Source: Ascarosepion bandense (lineage: Eukaryota > Mollusca > Cephalopoda > Sepiida > Sepiidae). From it: DNA of 64,000 nt. This document shows positions 43,383 through 54,890 of the stretch, one piece after another. Position numbers and translations under genes: made by a program. Numbering within the stretch: position 1 is the stretch's first letter; each line of letters opens with the position of its first letter. The notes under the pieces were generated by a model. It saw only the letters and a program-made list of their open reading frames with translations. It was not told the DNA's origin and did not search any database. The stretch covers positions 556,001-620,000 of the forward strand of contig JBBBDQ010001689.1 of NCBI GenBank assembly GCA_037127315.1, written 5' to 3'.

Positions 43383-44690
43383 CATGTCCAGCATTGAATA
43401 TAAATTAATTTCTTAATCTCCTCTTAGATCTTTTATGCTGAGAGTGTTTATCAGTGAATCTGCCACGAGAAAATCATTGATTTAAATCTAATTTTGCCCT
43501 ACAATGACGACCATTTCCGACACTTGCTCAACAAAGATGGCGGACAAAGATAGCGTTCATGATGTTAATTTTTTCTCTTCGTCTCATTCTGCTTATATGA
43601 CATGCGCACTAGTTTCAACATTGCGTTTTAAATCTATAGTGTGGTCGTTTAACTTTTAGTGTTGTCTGATTATTGCGTCTATTGCATACGCCTCTAAAAT
43701 CACGCATAGATTTTTTTTCCTGTCACATTTTTTCAACGATTATTCTGTATCTATTCTTGAAATTATTTTTCTCACTTTTCTTTTTCCGCTTTTTCGTTAC
43801 TTATTTTTCTTTTTTTATCTTTCGTACTAAATTGTTCACCGCTTATCCGAAACATTTTCTTTTCGTCTGCTTTCTTTATCTCTTGTTCTTTTCTATGAAT
43901 GCAATTTTATTTAATTTGACGACTAAAGAATCTATAAAAATGTGATGAATTACAAATATAAAAAATAAAACAACGTTTTTGTCTAACAAAATAAATCTAT
44001 GGTAGAATTAAATTATTTCATCTCACTATCTTAACCATTTAATGCATAATTTCACAACCATATTCTTCCAATGTTCGTCACATGTAGAGCTAGCTACGGC
44101 TTAAACCAATCACTCTTGGGAAAATCACTGTAATTGAATAAAGAAAAGTGGCGTGATTGAAAAGTTGTGCAAAATCACGAAGGATGGTTAAGAGTTTGAT
44201 GGACGGTGTGGTCTCGAATTTTAAACATCCAAATGATAACATTGTTGAAGTTAGCTAGAATATTGAGCGGGGTGCTGAAGAGTCGAGTTGATGTATTTAG
44301 TTTTCTGTGTAAACGAATTTTGGTGTGAACAGTCACTGACTGAACAGCAATAGAAAATATCTAATACAGTAGAATGAGATGAGGTCGAGATAAATTTTAA
44401 ATTCTGACATTGGTTGAAACCGTCGAAATAGTGACATTTTTGGTGTATCCCAGGATATTGAGGAGTTTTCTGAACATTTCAAGGATTTGTTTTAGCATGC
44501 AGATGCGTAAATTATAAGAAAAATAATTTTTGAAAGCATTGACTCGATGTAACAAGGCATAGCAATATTCATAAGTAAGTGAAATTTTATCTTTTTACTA
44601 CCACTTTTGTGCAGGGGGTTACATAGAATGAAAGTTATGAGAAAAATGTGACAGGTTACAAGGGGTGTCAGGAAGTGGGTAAAAGAAGGA
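43383..44690. other. Unassigned region
   Basis: Two short frames (43673-43945 plus, 44492-44731 minus) have no recognised motif; the first is Phe-rich and looks random. Confidence 0.4.
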
Positions 44691-45205
44691 TGAGAATACT
44701 GATGAGAGTGGAGTGGACGGAGAAAGAGCATGAGAGAGAGAGAGAGAGAGAGAGAGAATGTAACTCAGTGAGAGAGGAGATGGCTATTGACCTTACATTT
44801 GAATTTTTGTAGGTTGTAGCTGACGGAGAATCAAGTAAACAAAAATGAATTACACAGGCGAGAATTGCGAGAAAAGAAGCTGTTGGAATAGAATGTGCGT
44901 TTACATTTTATGATTTCACAGAAAAAGGGTGGGACCCAGTTGCTAATCTTGTAGCTTGAGCAAATTCATGTATGGGGGCACCAGTGAGCTAAGTTTATCA
45001 GAGCAGAAGCCGTGAAAGTATTTGTAGAAGAGACACAAGGGAAGCCACATTGCGTCGGTGAGAAAGCGACTGTATCCTAGCTGCCAAGTCGGGATCGATC
45101 ACATGACAGATTCTTCGTTGGATTTTGTCAAGGATCACTAGGTGGATAGCATGAGCACCCGACTAGATATGGCAGGAGTATTCAATTCACAGGCGTATGG
45201 TTTAT
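44690..45205 (-). mobile_element. CR1/Jockey-like LINE 3' fragment
   Basis: Minus-strand match to 24000-24600, with an expanded (GA)n at 44733-44757. Well-preserved text: 'gcagaagccgtgaaagtatt', 'gagctaagtttatcagagca'. A satellite begins where it stops. Confidence 0.8.
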
Positions 45206-45229
45206 CTGCTTTTAAATTTTGTTTTTTAA

Positions 45230-45880
45230 CTGAAGGATATGATACTGCAAACTCATATTTATCCTACTTCCCCAATGGAGCGAGATGTGACACAAGGTTA
45301 GTCCCTAACGACAGGAACCCAAGCGCGTACAGTCAGGCAATTTGTCAAAGTTTCCGCGGTAACGGGGTACAAAGCTGGTCTTAGCTGGTCATTGCAGGAA
45401 GTGAGTAGCTAAGAACAGATACTGCACTTGATATTTACCCCACTCCCCAAAAGAAGCGAGTTGTGACACAAGGTCAGTTTTTAACGTGGCGAACCTGAGC
45501 GCGTACACTCAGGCCATTGGTCAAAGATTATCCAGTCCCCGCTTATGCGGTAACTGAGAAAAAGCTGGTCTAAGCTGGTCATTGCTTCCCGGCCAGCGGA
45601 CAGGAAGCGAGTATCTAAGAACAGATACTACACTTTTGATTTAACCTACTCCGCCACTGGAGCGAGTGGTGACACAAGGTCAGTTTTTAACGTAAGGAAC
45701 CTGAGCGCGTACGCAAAGTTTATACAACCTCCGCTTATGCAGTAACTGGCTGGTCCTAGCATGTCAAATCTGGTCATTGCTTGTCAAAAGCTAGTCTTAT
45801 CTGGTCATTGCTTCCCGGCCAGCGGACAGGAAGTGAGTATCTAAGAAAAGATACTACACTTTGATCCTGACCGACGGGCT
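45230..45880. repeat. ~180-225-bp satellite, three units
   Basis: Markers 'tgacacaagg' (about 45289, 45468, 45670), 'gagcgcgtac', 'agctggtcattgc' and 'taagaacagatact' recur in order. Later units add 'cttcccggccagcggacagg'. GC-richer than surroundings. Confidence 0.9.
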
Positions 45881-46597
45881 GCTGAAGTGACTGTAAATAA
45901 AATAAGGCGATTGATTTGCCTCTCGTCCTTTTCAGAGTTCGGAACGAGGTGCTGTCAGAATGCTGATTGCACACAACCAGTCATTGTTGGCTAACTTCTT
46001 GACTGCAGTTATCAGGACAATGAATCAGCAATTATTAAATGTCATCTTTTCCTTGAATCGATCACTTTCAGAAAAAAAATGCGGCAAAGATGGGAAAACG
46101 TTGTGGTAAAAGGGTGTTTTTCCCATGAAACCGCTTTTTTAACTACCTTCACTCCTCAGCAATGTTTATTGTTTAAAAAAACGATGGTTATATTTGCAAT
46201 AATACCTAAACATATGATGCAAGAGAATTCATTTCTTTTTTGTTCTTGAGAATTTACAATAAAAACAGTAATCCAGTGACTTGACCCAAAGAGTTGTGAG
46301 TTCAGTACCTGGCCACAGCGAAGGCGAACAAAAACTTGAAAAGTTTAGTTACTAAAGACAAATAACAGAAACTAAGATATCCAGAAAAGGCATGGTATTG
46401 TGGAACTAGAACAATATACTCAGGCTCAAAAAATCTAACGTATGTCACATGAAAAATAGCTGGAGCCTACAACGTCCGAAACAATATACAATAAAGATGA
46501 GTGCAACAGACTGAATAATGTAAATAATGAAAATTCCTACAATACCTCGTCTTAAAATATAGACAGACGCCATATTTAGCAATCTATAAATAAATAC
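45881..46597. other. Mostly unassigned; SINE-2 and foldback scraps
   Basis: 46272-46345 is a SINE family 2 fragment ('ccagtgacttgacccaaaga'). 46436-46530 resembles the foldback arm ('ggagcctacaacgtccgaaa'). Confidence 0.5.
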
Positions 46598-47034
46598 CTG
46601 GCAACAAAATGAACGTGTGCACAATACGTAAGGTTCCTCAATTTGTGAACATCTTTTAATGAATAGGTGTGCCATGGACTTTGAGGTCAATTGGTTTTCC
46701 GTGTTGTCCAATTCGCATTCACTTTTTCATTTGAACGTGCTGAAGTCTGTTTATATCAGGTCTTGCTGACCTTCGTTGTGTAAACAGCGAGAGTGCTTGC
46801 TGGGTCTTACTGTGATCAGTCTCTAGCAGTTCATTCCCTCTTTCCCATCATGGACCATTTCATTTTGCACAACTCTTACATTTTACGTTACGTTTTCCCA
46901 ATAAAAAAAATCTGTGATAAGCGAGAACGAAACCGGTTGTTTACTTTTTATTTTTTATCCTAACATAAAAATTATAACTCTCAACAAAATATTCAAGTTC
47001 TGAACCACAATATATATATATTCCATTTGTAAAC

Positions 47035-47170
47035 GAGTTATTACGCGATCCAGGTTTCTACCACGAGTGATACATTCATACGATTTTCAATAACTGATTT
47101 TACCGTTTACCGTTTCTTTTTTTCGCCTGAAGACAACACTCATGGTAGAAACCTGGGTCACGTAATAACT
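47035..47170. repeat. Palindromic Penelope-like terminal repeat
   Basis: 'gttattacgcgatccaggtt' plus 'tctaccacgag' is mirrored by 'catggtagaaacctgggtca' plus 'cgtaataac'. It carries CTGAAGA...GAAACCTGGGTC at 47127-47159. Related to the 3' flank of the GIY-YIG relic at 14700-14780. Confidence 0.7.
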
Positions 47171-47284
47171 TTTTTACAAATGGAAAATATTCAAAATTTC
47201 TACAATATAATTTTAGTGAACACTTTTTTAATACAAATTTGCACTGGTCTAATTTTATTATGACCCAAAACTAAGAAATTGAAT

Positions 47285-47385
47285 AGTCAATATACATATA
47301 TATATATATATGTATGTGTATGTGTGTGTGTGTATGTGTATGTGTGTACACCGTCCTCATGAGTACATGTATTGATTTACGTCAT

Positions 47386-47434
<49 letters not shown>

Positions 47435-47657
47435 GAACGTGCGATATCGCTCATTAAGTGAAATGAATTAGAGCGCTCTAGCTATTGGTCGCGTATAATG
47501 ATATGTACTAAAAAGTCTACCTACTTCCACCGAACGCCCACAGCCTAGAGGTAGAGTCGCCGACTGACGCCATTTCGGTTAGGTTTCAATCCCGGGTAAA
47601 AAAGCAATCGGAGTCTAAACGTACTGTGATACGGCGAAACAGATCTGTCTGCGGATG

Positions 47658-47707
<50 letters not shown>
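47285..47707. repeat. (TA)n/(TG)n tracts around a tRNA-like SINE head
   Basis: TA/TG runs at 47299-47345, 47387-47431 and 47660-47707. Between them 47528-47600 holds 'cctagaggtagagtcgccga' and 'ggtttcaatcccggg', A- and B-box-like. Confidence 0.6.
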
Positions 47708-47708
<1 letters not shown>

Positions 47709-48137
47709 CACGTTTCACCTAAACAGCACGTTCAACTAAAAATCAGCAACCATGCCTGGCAACAAAGTGAACTTGTTTATAATACATACGGTTCCTCAAT
47801 TTGTGAACACCTTTTAAAGAATAGGTGTGCCATGGACTTTGGGGTCAATTGGTTTTCCGTGTTGTCCAATACGTATTCACTTTTTCATTTGAAGGTGCTG
47901 ACCTTCGTTGTGTAAACAGCGAGAGTTGCTGATCAGTCTCTAGCAGTTCATTCCCTCTATCCCATCATGGACCATTTCATTTTGCACAACTCTTACATTT
48001 TACGTTACGTTCTCCCAATAAAAACTTTGATAATCGGGAGTGAAACCGGTTGTTTTCTTTTTATATTGTATCCTCGTTATGTCTTCTAACATAAATATTA
48101 TAACTCTCAGTGCAATACTCAAGTTCTGTACCACGAA

Positions 48138-48590
48138 AAATCTATTTAAATAAATGTGAAAGCTATAAACATGAAGCTATAAACATTTATTAAATTATTA
48201 AAATGTGGGAACTAACTGTCATGAAGTTTATAATATTTACCATTTAATAAAGTTTGAATCAATTCGCAATTATCCGATGCTTTCCCAAACATTTTAAAAG
48301 ATGTATAATAAATAACTAATGTTAATAAGCAATCTCATTAATTAATAGTGTTTATTACTTTTGTTTTCAATTCTCATGAACAAAGAAAATGAATAAATAC
48401 ACTTTGATATGTTTAAGTTTTATTATAGTTTTAACCATCGCTTTTTAAAGCAATAAACATTTCCGCAGAATGAAAGTAATTAAACTTTGCAATATTTTTC
48501 TCTGTCCTTTCCACCCATCATTGTTCTCTTTCTCTCGCTTTTTCCAATAATTTATCACCATTTCATTTCAGTTCTACTCCTTTTCCTTTT
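48138..48590. other. Unassigned AT-rich region
   Basis: No feature recognised. Confidence 0.4.
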
Positions 48591-48691
48591 CAGTGTTTTC
48601 TCTCTCTCTCTCTCTGTGTTATCTTTTTCTTATTGATATTGTTCTGTTTTGCTTTTTACTTCTTCTACTCCTCCTTCTTTATCTTTATCTT

Positions 48692-48753
<62 letters not shown>

Positions 48754-48912
48754 TTCGTCTCGTTTTTTGTTTTCAACTTTTTTTCTCATTCCTATTGTTC
48801 CATATTTTTATCTTCCCCGGTTTTTTCTCTTTACTTTTTCCTGGTGTTCTTTTTCCTCACATTGATCTTCTTCTTCTTCTTCTTGATCTCTTCATTTCTC
48901 TCTCTCTCTCTC

Positions 48913-48945
<33 letters not shown>

Positions 48946-49493
48946 TTATATTAATTCGTCTCGTTTTCTTTTTCAGTTTTTTTCCTATTCTTTTTGTTTC
49001 CCTATTTTTACCATAGTCTTTCAGTCTTTCCTTTTTTCTTTGTGTTACCTTTTACCAATTGATATTCTTCTTCTTTTTTCCTTCTCCTTCTCCTCCTCGT
49101 CTCTATCTCTGTCATTTCATCTCTCTCTCTCTTCCTCTCTCTCTCTCTTAATTCCTTTGGTTTTCCTTTTCAGCTTTTTTCCTATTATTTTTTTTCCGAA
49201 TTTTCATCTTGTGCGTTTTTTTCTGTTTTTTCATTTTCTCTGTTCTCTTTTCCCATTCTTCTTCTTCTTCTTCTTCTTCTTCTTCTTCTTCTTCTTCTTC
49301 TTCTTCTACACCTTTTCAGCCTTTTTTCCTATTCTTATTTTTTCCTATTTTCATCCTTTTCGGTTTTTTCTGTCTTACATTTTTCTGTGTTTTCTTTCTT
49401 CCTACTGACATTCTTCTTCTTCTTTTTCTTTTTCCTACCTCTAGCTCCACCTCTCTCTCTCTCACTCTTCTTCTCTCTCTCGCTCTCTCCCTC

Positions 49494-49530
<37 letters not shown>

Positions 49531-49740
49531 TCTCTATTAATTCGTCTCGTTTCGCTTTTCAACATTTTCCCATTCATATTTTTCTTATGGCCATCCTCTT
49601 CTGTTTCTCTGTCTTTTCTTTTTCTTTTCTCCAATTGATATTCTTCTTCTTCTTCTTCTTCTTCTTCTTCTTCTAGTATTACTACTACTAAACTACTACT
49701 ACTTCTTCTTCTTCTTATCCTCTTGCTCCTTCCCCTCTAC
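48590..49740. repeat. Pyrimidine-rich ~200-bp tandem repeat with (CT)n/(CTT)n
   Basis: Long CT runs, each followed by 'taattcgtctcgtttt' or a close variant (about 48751, 48952, 49147, 49537), then 'tttttcctattctt' and a (CTT)n block. The unit spacing is roughly 195-230 bp. All long frames inside are Ser/Leu/Phe artefacts. Confidence 0.85.
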
Positions 49741-49892
49741 ACCTTCATGTTTTTCTCTCGTTCTCTCATTGTTCAACTGCCCCATTTTTTCAGATGTCAT
49801 CACTGCTTTTTTCTGCCTTCTTCAATGTCTGCTGTGATCTTCTTCACTGCTTCTATCTCATTTGTCCCTAATCGACGTTCTCAATTCACTAA

Positions 49893-50054
49893 CTCCTAGC
49901 TTCTGCAATTACCATCATAGAAAATGGAAATGATATCTTTATACTCGTCACAAACGAACCTGTCAACACAACTCCGTCGACGCCATCGCACGTTGCCCCC
50001 AGCACCACCGACGCATACACAGATAACACCGGCACTTTTAACATCACGGTTTGA
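49893..50054 (+). other. Short Thr/Pro-rich open frame after a splice-acceptor-like site
   Basis: A 53-codon frame ends TTPSTPSHVAPSTTDAYTDN then TGTFNITV-stop. It is preceded by a long polypyrimidine tract and 'ctaactcctag', which resembles a branch point and acceptor. GC and codon texture differ from the flanks. It could be a terminal exon of a mucin-like protein or chance; no partner exon seen. Confidence 0.2.
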
Positions 50055-50689
50055 TCACCTATAACACGACATTCTGCACGTAGCGTCTAGAGAACGACGA
50101 CCCAATTCCATTGGCACAAAAATAAGGAAAATCAAAGAAAGAGATAGTAACATAAAAAAGTATACAACAGAAAATATGTTAACAAAAACAAAGAAATACA
50201 GAGAATTCCTTGAAAACTGAAGAATATTCAAGAAGTATTTGAATGATGGCTGCAGCCGAACCTGTAAAACCATTAGTATTGCCATTACTGAATTGTCCGC
50301 CATTCACGACAAAATAAGAGCGACGATTCTCATTAATACAAAAGTCCATTACAGCAAATTAACGCTAATATAATTTTAGTTCAGTGAGATGCTTGAGTTT
50401 TAAAAATTATTACAAATTATTTTTAGACAGTCATTCGGCTGATTTTTATTTTTAGCTATTCATTTGAATGGAACTCAAAAAACATCATGAGTGTAGCGAG
50501 TGAACAGTTGGCTTCAAGTTTAAATGAGAATAGAATACATTATCACATAATAATAGTGCATGCCCTTTCTTTCATCAGTTTGCACGACCGTTACACCATG
50601 CTAATATCTTATAAATAATGGACTATTTTGTTTTAACCTGCGGAAAGAACAGAAAAGTTACTACTTTGGTCCAGTGAGAAAAAAGAATG
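50055..50689. other. Unassigned region
   Basis: No feature recognised. Confidence 0.4.
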
Positions 50690-50810
50690 AAAGAAAGAAA
50701 GAAAGAAAGAAAGAAAAGAGGGAAGAAAGAAAGAAAGAAGGGAGGAAAGAAAGAAAGAAAGAAGGGAAGACAGAAAGAAAGATGAGAAGAAAGAAAGAAA
50801 GAAAGAAAGG
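50690..50810. repeat. (GAAA)n microsatellite
   Basis: GAAA units with 'gaaggga' interruptions. A (GA)n at 51009-51043 follows 200 bp on. Confidence 0.96.
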
Positions 50811-51006
50811 TAGGCGCATTTAACGTCTTGTGACACTACCTAATAAACAATGGACTATTCCGTTTTAATAAAAATAAAATTTTAAAATTAAAATATTTGG
50901 AAAAGAAAATAAAAAAATGTGGAGGAGGAATGACAGACATAAAAGAGAGTAAAAAATATCGTGGGAGCAAATAATTAAATGGAAGTACAATATATGATAG
51001 AAAAAT

Positions 51007-51049
<43 letters not shown>

Positions 51050-51275
51050 CTAAAATGAGAGAATAAATATAGACCAGTGGGAATAAATCATTCGGAAAAA
51101 CAAAACACATTTCAGTGACGCTACTTGGATTCAATGAGAAAATAACTGAATGAAGGAAGAAAAGATAGAAGTGTTTATCGTCTGTTTCAGTGAAATTGAA
51201 AAAAGTTGTCAGTTTAAAATCTTTCATTTATAACCACTTATTAAAATAACGACTAACATTTATATTTATGACAAT

Positions 51276-52943
51276 TATTGCAATATGTCAAGGATGGAAC
51301 AATCATATTGGAGAAGGAGAAAATATTCCAGCGATGGGAAAAGTATATAAAGGATCTTTTTGCGACAGGGGAGAACAACCGAGAATACACAAGGAGGAGG
51401 ATGGACCGTAAATATTAAAATCCGAAGTGGAAGCTGCAATGGTCAAACTGAACAGAAACAAAGCAGCTGGTCCAGACAGCGTCGTAATAGAGCGACTGAT
51501 AGCCCTGGAAGAATATGGCATAGAAAAAGTTACCGACATAATAAACGAAATTTATAATAGTGGAACAATACCAGACGACCTATGCAAGTCGATATTTATA
51601 GCACTGCCAAAGAAACCAGGTGCAAACAAGTGCGAACTACACAGAACTATCAGCTTAATGAGTCACATTACAAAACTGTCAGAATTCTGATGAATAAAGC
51701 GAGAAGAAGAATCGGGCCAGAGATAGGACAGGAACAGTGCGGGTTGGTCAAGGACACTGGAACAAGGAACGCCATATTTATGATTAGGATGCTCTCCGAA
51801 AGGGCAATACAAATGAAGAAAGACTAGTACCTATGTTTTATTGATTATGCGAAGGCGTTCGACAAGATACGACACAAAGAATTGATGGAGATGCTCGGCA
51901 GCCTCGACATTTTGGGGAAAGACTTCAGAGTAATCAAAAATCTCTACTGGTAGCAAACTGCATGCATACGAACAGGTAACGATTTCAGCAGATTTACAAA
52001 GATAGAAAGAGGCGTAAGACAAGGATGTGTCTTTTCACCGGATCTGCTCAACTTGTACAGCGAAAATATTTTGAGGACCCTACATGACACGCCAGGATTT
52101 GTAATTGGAGGCGACAACTTCAACAACATAAGATATGAAGATGATACAGTGCTCATTGCAGACACGGAAAGGAAACTACAAGACCTCCTACAGAAGGTAT
52201 CGGAGGAGAGTGACAAAAAAGGACTTCAAATAAACTGCAAGAAAACAGAATGCATAGTCATCAGCAAAAGGTGCAACCCAAAATGCCGGTGGGGGACACC
52301 AGAATCAAACAAGTACAAAAATTTAAATACCTAGGAAGTGTTCTAACAGGATATGTAAAGTGCGACACAGAGATCAGAAAGCGAATTGGCATGGCAAATG
52401 ACGCGTTCCAGAAGCTGTGTACTAACACACAGGAAAATTTCACAGGAAAATTTCACTAGAAACAAAGAAAAGAGCGCTGGATTGCTATGTGATGTCAGTT
52501 CTTCAATACGGCAGTGAATGCTGGGCAATATCATCGAAAATAAGGACAAAACTTGAAGCAGCGAAATGTGGTTCTACAGAAGGATGCTGCGGATATCGTG
52601 GACCGAGCATGTATGCAATGATGAGGTGTTGGAAAGAATGACAACAAAAAGGAAATTAATACTGAGCATCAGGAAGAGACAACTGAAGTTTCTGGGACAT
52701 TCAATAAAGAAGGAGAGCTTGGAGAATCTGATACTGACTGGCCAGATAGAAGGAAAAAGAGACCGAGGAAGACAGCGGATAACATATTTGCAGGGCCTGA
52801 TCAGGTGGATGACGGAACGGGGATTTCGAGGTGTAACAAATGCAAACATACTACGAGCCACAAGGGATAGGGAGACGTGGAAAACTATGATCGCCTACGT
52901 CCTGACGTGACAGGGCACATAGAAAAAGAATATTGCAATATGT
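51276..52943 (+). mobile_element. RTE-like LINE, 5'-truncated, with 13-bp target-site duplication
   Basis: 51289-52930 is flanked by TATTGCAATATGT at 51276-51288 and 52931-52943. It starts in the linker before the reverse transcriptase and runs to the 3' end 'cagggcacatagaaaaagaa'. It is the longest uninverted copy in the window. Confidence 0.95.
51345..52910 (+). pseudogene. RTE-like reverse transcriptase pseudogene
   Basis: In order: NRNKAAGPDSVVIE (about 51454), LPKKPGANKCELHRTISL, then a frameshift near 51680. RNAIFMIRMLSERAIQMKKD ends in a stop at 51826; FIDYAKAFDKI follows in a new stretch, then RQGCVFSPDLLNLY. The catalytic box reads YEDDTVLIAD, with Glu in place of the usual Ala (about 52133-52162). 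The C-terminal part continues through LQYGSECWAI, EMWFYRRML-type and KRQLKFLGHSIKKESL to MIAYVLT. At least three frameshifts or stops; dead. Confidence 0.9.
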
Positions 52944-53290
52944 AGTTAAAGTTGTTAAGCCCAAACATTTAACGAGGCAATAGTAGAATTTATACGCATA
53001 TTCTGTTGTTATAGAACTCACCATAAACTTATTCAGTCATTAACTTCGAAATTAAGGTTCACCAGAAAATTTAAAGAAAGAAAATCGTGAAATTTTCACG
53101 GCTCATTGTAGTATATATCTATTACCAGGAAGTTTCGAATATATTTATTTATTTAGTGGAATTGTGTAATAATAATATTTTTCAATTTTCTTTTTCCAGT
53201 ATTATGTGTCCCTTTAGAACACTTGTTATATAGCGACAAACAACAAACACGCATATATATAAAAATATGAGTTATATTTTTATTGATGAC
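52944..53290. other. Unassigned AT-rich region
   Basis: No feature recognised. Confidence 0.4.
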
Positions 53291-53665
53291 GATGAACCGT
53301 GTAGCCTAGGGTACAGAGAGTTGAGGGAGCGCTCTTCTAAGGGTTGACGGGAGTGTCTCTCTTCACCGGCCGATCTCTGTCGGTGCTACTCTGGTCTGGT
53401 CTGTCCGGACTGTCTGGTGAATTCGTGCGCCGAGTTCTTTTTATAATCTCCAAACCGGGATTTTTTCTTCCGGTTTTTTGCCTCGCCCACGCACGCCACG
53501 TAATTCTCAGAGACACCTGTTCTGTTTGCCTCTTGTAGCCATTTCCGCTACTGCCGGAAATAAGGTCAAACAAACATCCGTTCCTTTCAACGACCGGAAA
53601 ACGCCCCCGCTTGCATCCCTTCCTCGGGTGGGGCCAGATTATTATATTACACACTGTCAAGCATA
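53290..53665. other. GC-rich island, unclassified
   Basis: About 370 bp with clearly higher GC than its surroundings and many CpG ('ctcgcccacgcacgccacg', 'aacgcccccgct'). Open frames exist on both strands (for example 53337-53660 minus) but none resembles a protein. It could be an LTR-type or promoter-type sequence; no TG...CA pair or TATA box established. Confidence 0.35.
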
Positions 53666-53864
53666 GCTCTCCTCAATTTCCTCTCTTTTGTAGGCCTTAA
53701 TGAATTTTGTCATTTTTCTATCTTTCTTTATTCCTTCTTTATTCTTCTTTATTCCTTCTTTATTCCTTTCTTTATTCCTTATTCCGCTAATCATTTATAC
53801 AGTTTCTTTAGGTAGGTTATTTGCGGTTTTTCTCTGTTCCTCTTACCTGAATCCATCTTGTACA

Positions 53865-54300
53865 TATACAAACCAACCATCCGCTCGTGCATAGAATACT
53901 GCTGTCCTATATGGTCAGGCGCCCCTGCTATTCATCTCAGTGTTCTCGACAGGCTCCAAAGGAGAATCTGTAATGTGATAGTTCCCGACTTGGCAGCTCG
54001 TCTCTAGCCACTTTCTCACCAGCGGGATGTGGCTTCCCTCTGTCTGTTCTACAAATATTTTCATGGCTTCTGCTCCGACGAACTTAAGTCACTGGTGCCA
54101 CCGCCACAAGAATTTACTCGTGCAACCAGACTAGCAACTAGGTCCCACCCATTTAAAGTTAGATCAACCAAATTGAGCCGACAATTCTACTCCACCAGCT
54201 TCTTTTCTCTCACTACCCACTTGTGGAACTCCCTTTCATATACTATATTCCTATTGTTTTTCTGACGGCTACAACCACCACGAATTTAAATGCAACGTCA
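53865..54300 (+). pseudogene. CR1/Jockey-like LINE C-terminal fragment
   Basis: Plus strand: RSCIEYCCPIWSGAP, LDRLQRRICNV and MASLCLFYKYFHGFCSDELK, with a stop and frameshift. Corresponds to the middle of 24162-24872. The next fragment (54320-54720) lies in opposite orientation. Confidence 0.8.
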
Positions 54301-54319
54301 ATTCCTCAATACTCATCTC

Positions 54320-54720
54320 TTATCCACTTGACTTCAGTTCACTGGTGCCATCACCACAAGAATTTATAAGCATAAAAATGACGGTTACATCTATCAAACT
54401 CCACTGTAAAATGATGAGATATCGACGCCATTCTATTATTACGCTTAAGTTCATAAAGTCTAGGTACCATAGCGAATTGCTCACACTAACAATTATCATG
54501 AAATTATTTATAAAAAGAGACACAGAGGCAACCTTATTTACAACCTTATTTACGGTGAGTAAGTGACTGAAGCCGTGCTGCCATACTAAGACCAATAATA
54601 TTGCTGATTCTTCTTTCGGTTTTATCAAGGAATTCAAGGTAAATAGCAAGAACATTAGAGCATACGTGGCAGAAATATTCTAGGCATAAACGAATGGTAG
54701 ACTTATAGACATACACTACC
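54320..54720 (-). mobile_element. CR1-like LINE fragment, diverged subfamily
   Basis: 'gtgagtaagtgactgaagcc' plus 'gtgctgcca' corresponds to 'gtgagaaagtgactgtattc' plus 'gagctgcca' of other copies. Shares a ~180-bp block (54430-54610) with 58670-58833. Confidence 0.65.
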
Positions 54721-54890
54721 GGCTAGTTTTAAAAGAAATGATCTATTTTATACTATATTTAGTATCTATTGTCAAGTGGATAATTCTAAATGAAAATAGA
54801 ATGGTAATTTTGTTATTATTACTTTGCAAAATTTTACAAGGCAAATAGCGACAATTTACCTATCGCACTCTGCAGATTTCTTATATATAT
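54712..54890 (+). mobile_element. MITE (family T), truncated
   Basis: Left end 'acactaccggctagttttaa' and 'tgtcaagtggataattctaa', as in the complete copy next door. Confidence 0.7.

Larger units (their letters stand above)
46598..48137 (+). mobile_element. LTR-flanked non-coding unit
   Basis: Direct repeats 46598-47010 and 47752-48137 begin 'tggcaacaaa' and share 'ggtgtgccatggactttg', 'cagtctctagcagttcattc', 'cccatcatggaccatttcat' and a polyadenylation-type 'ccaataaaaa', ending 'aagttctg-accac'. The ~740 bp between them has no coding frame. It looks like a terminal-repeat retrotransposon in miniature, or a deletion derivative. No target duplication seen. Confidence 0.6.

Noticed and set aside
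48593..49676. Several frames of 90-155 codons rich in Ser, Leu and Phe
   Set aside because: These are translations of CT and CTT microsatellites with no conserved protein feature.
53337..53660. 107-codon minus-strand frame in the GC-rich island
   Set aside because: No recognised motif, overlaps other open frames on both strands, and high GC reduces stop codons by itself.
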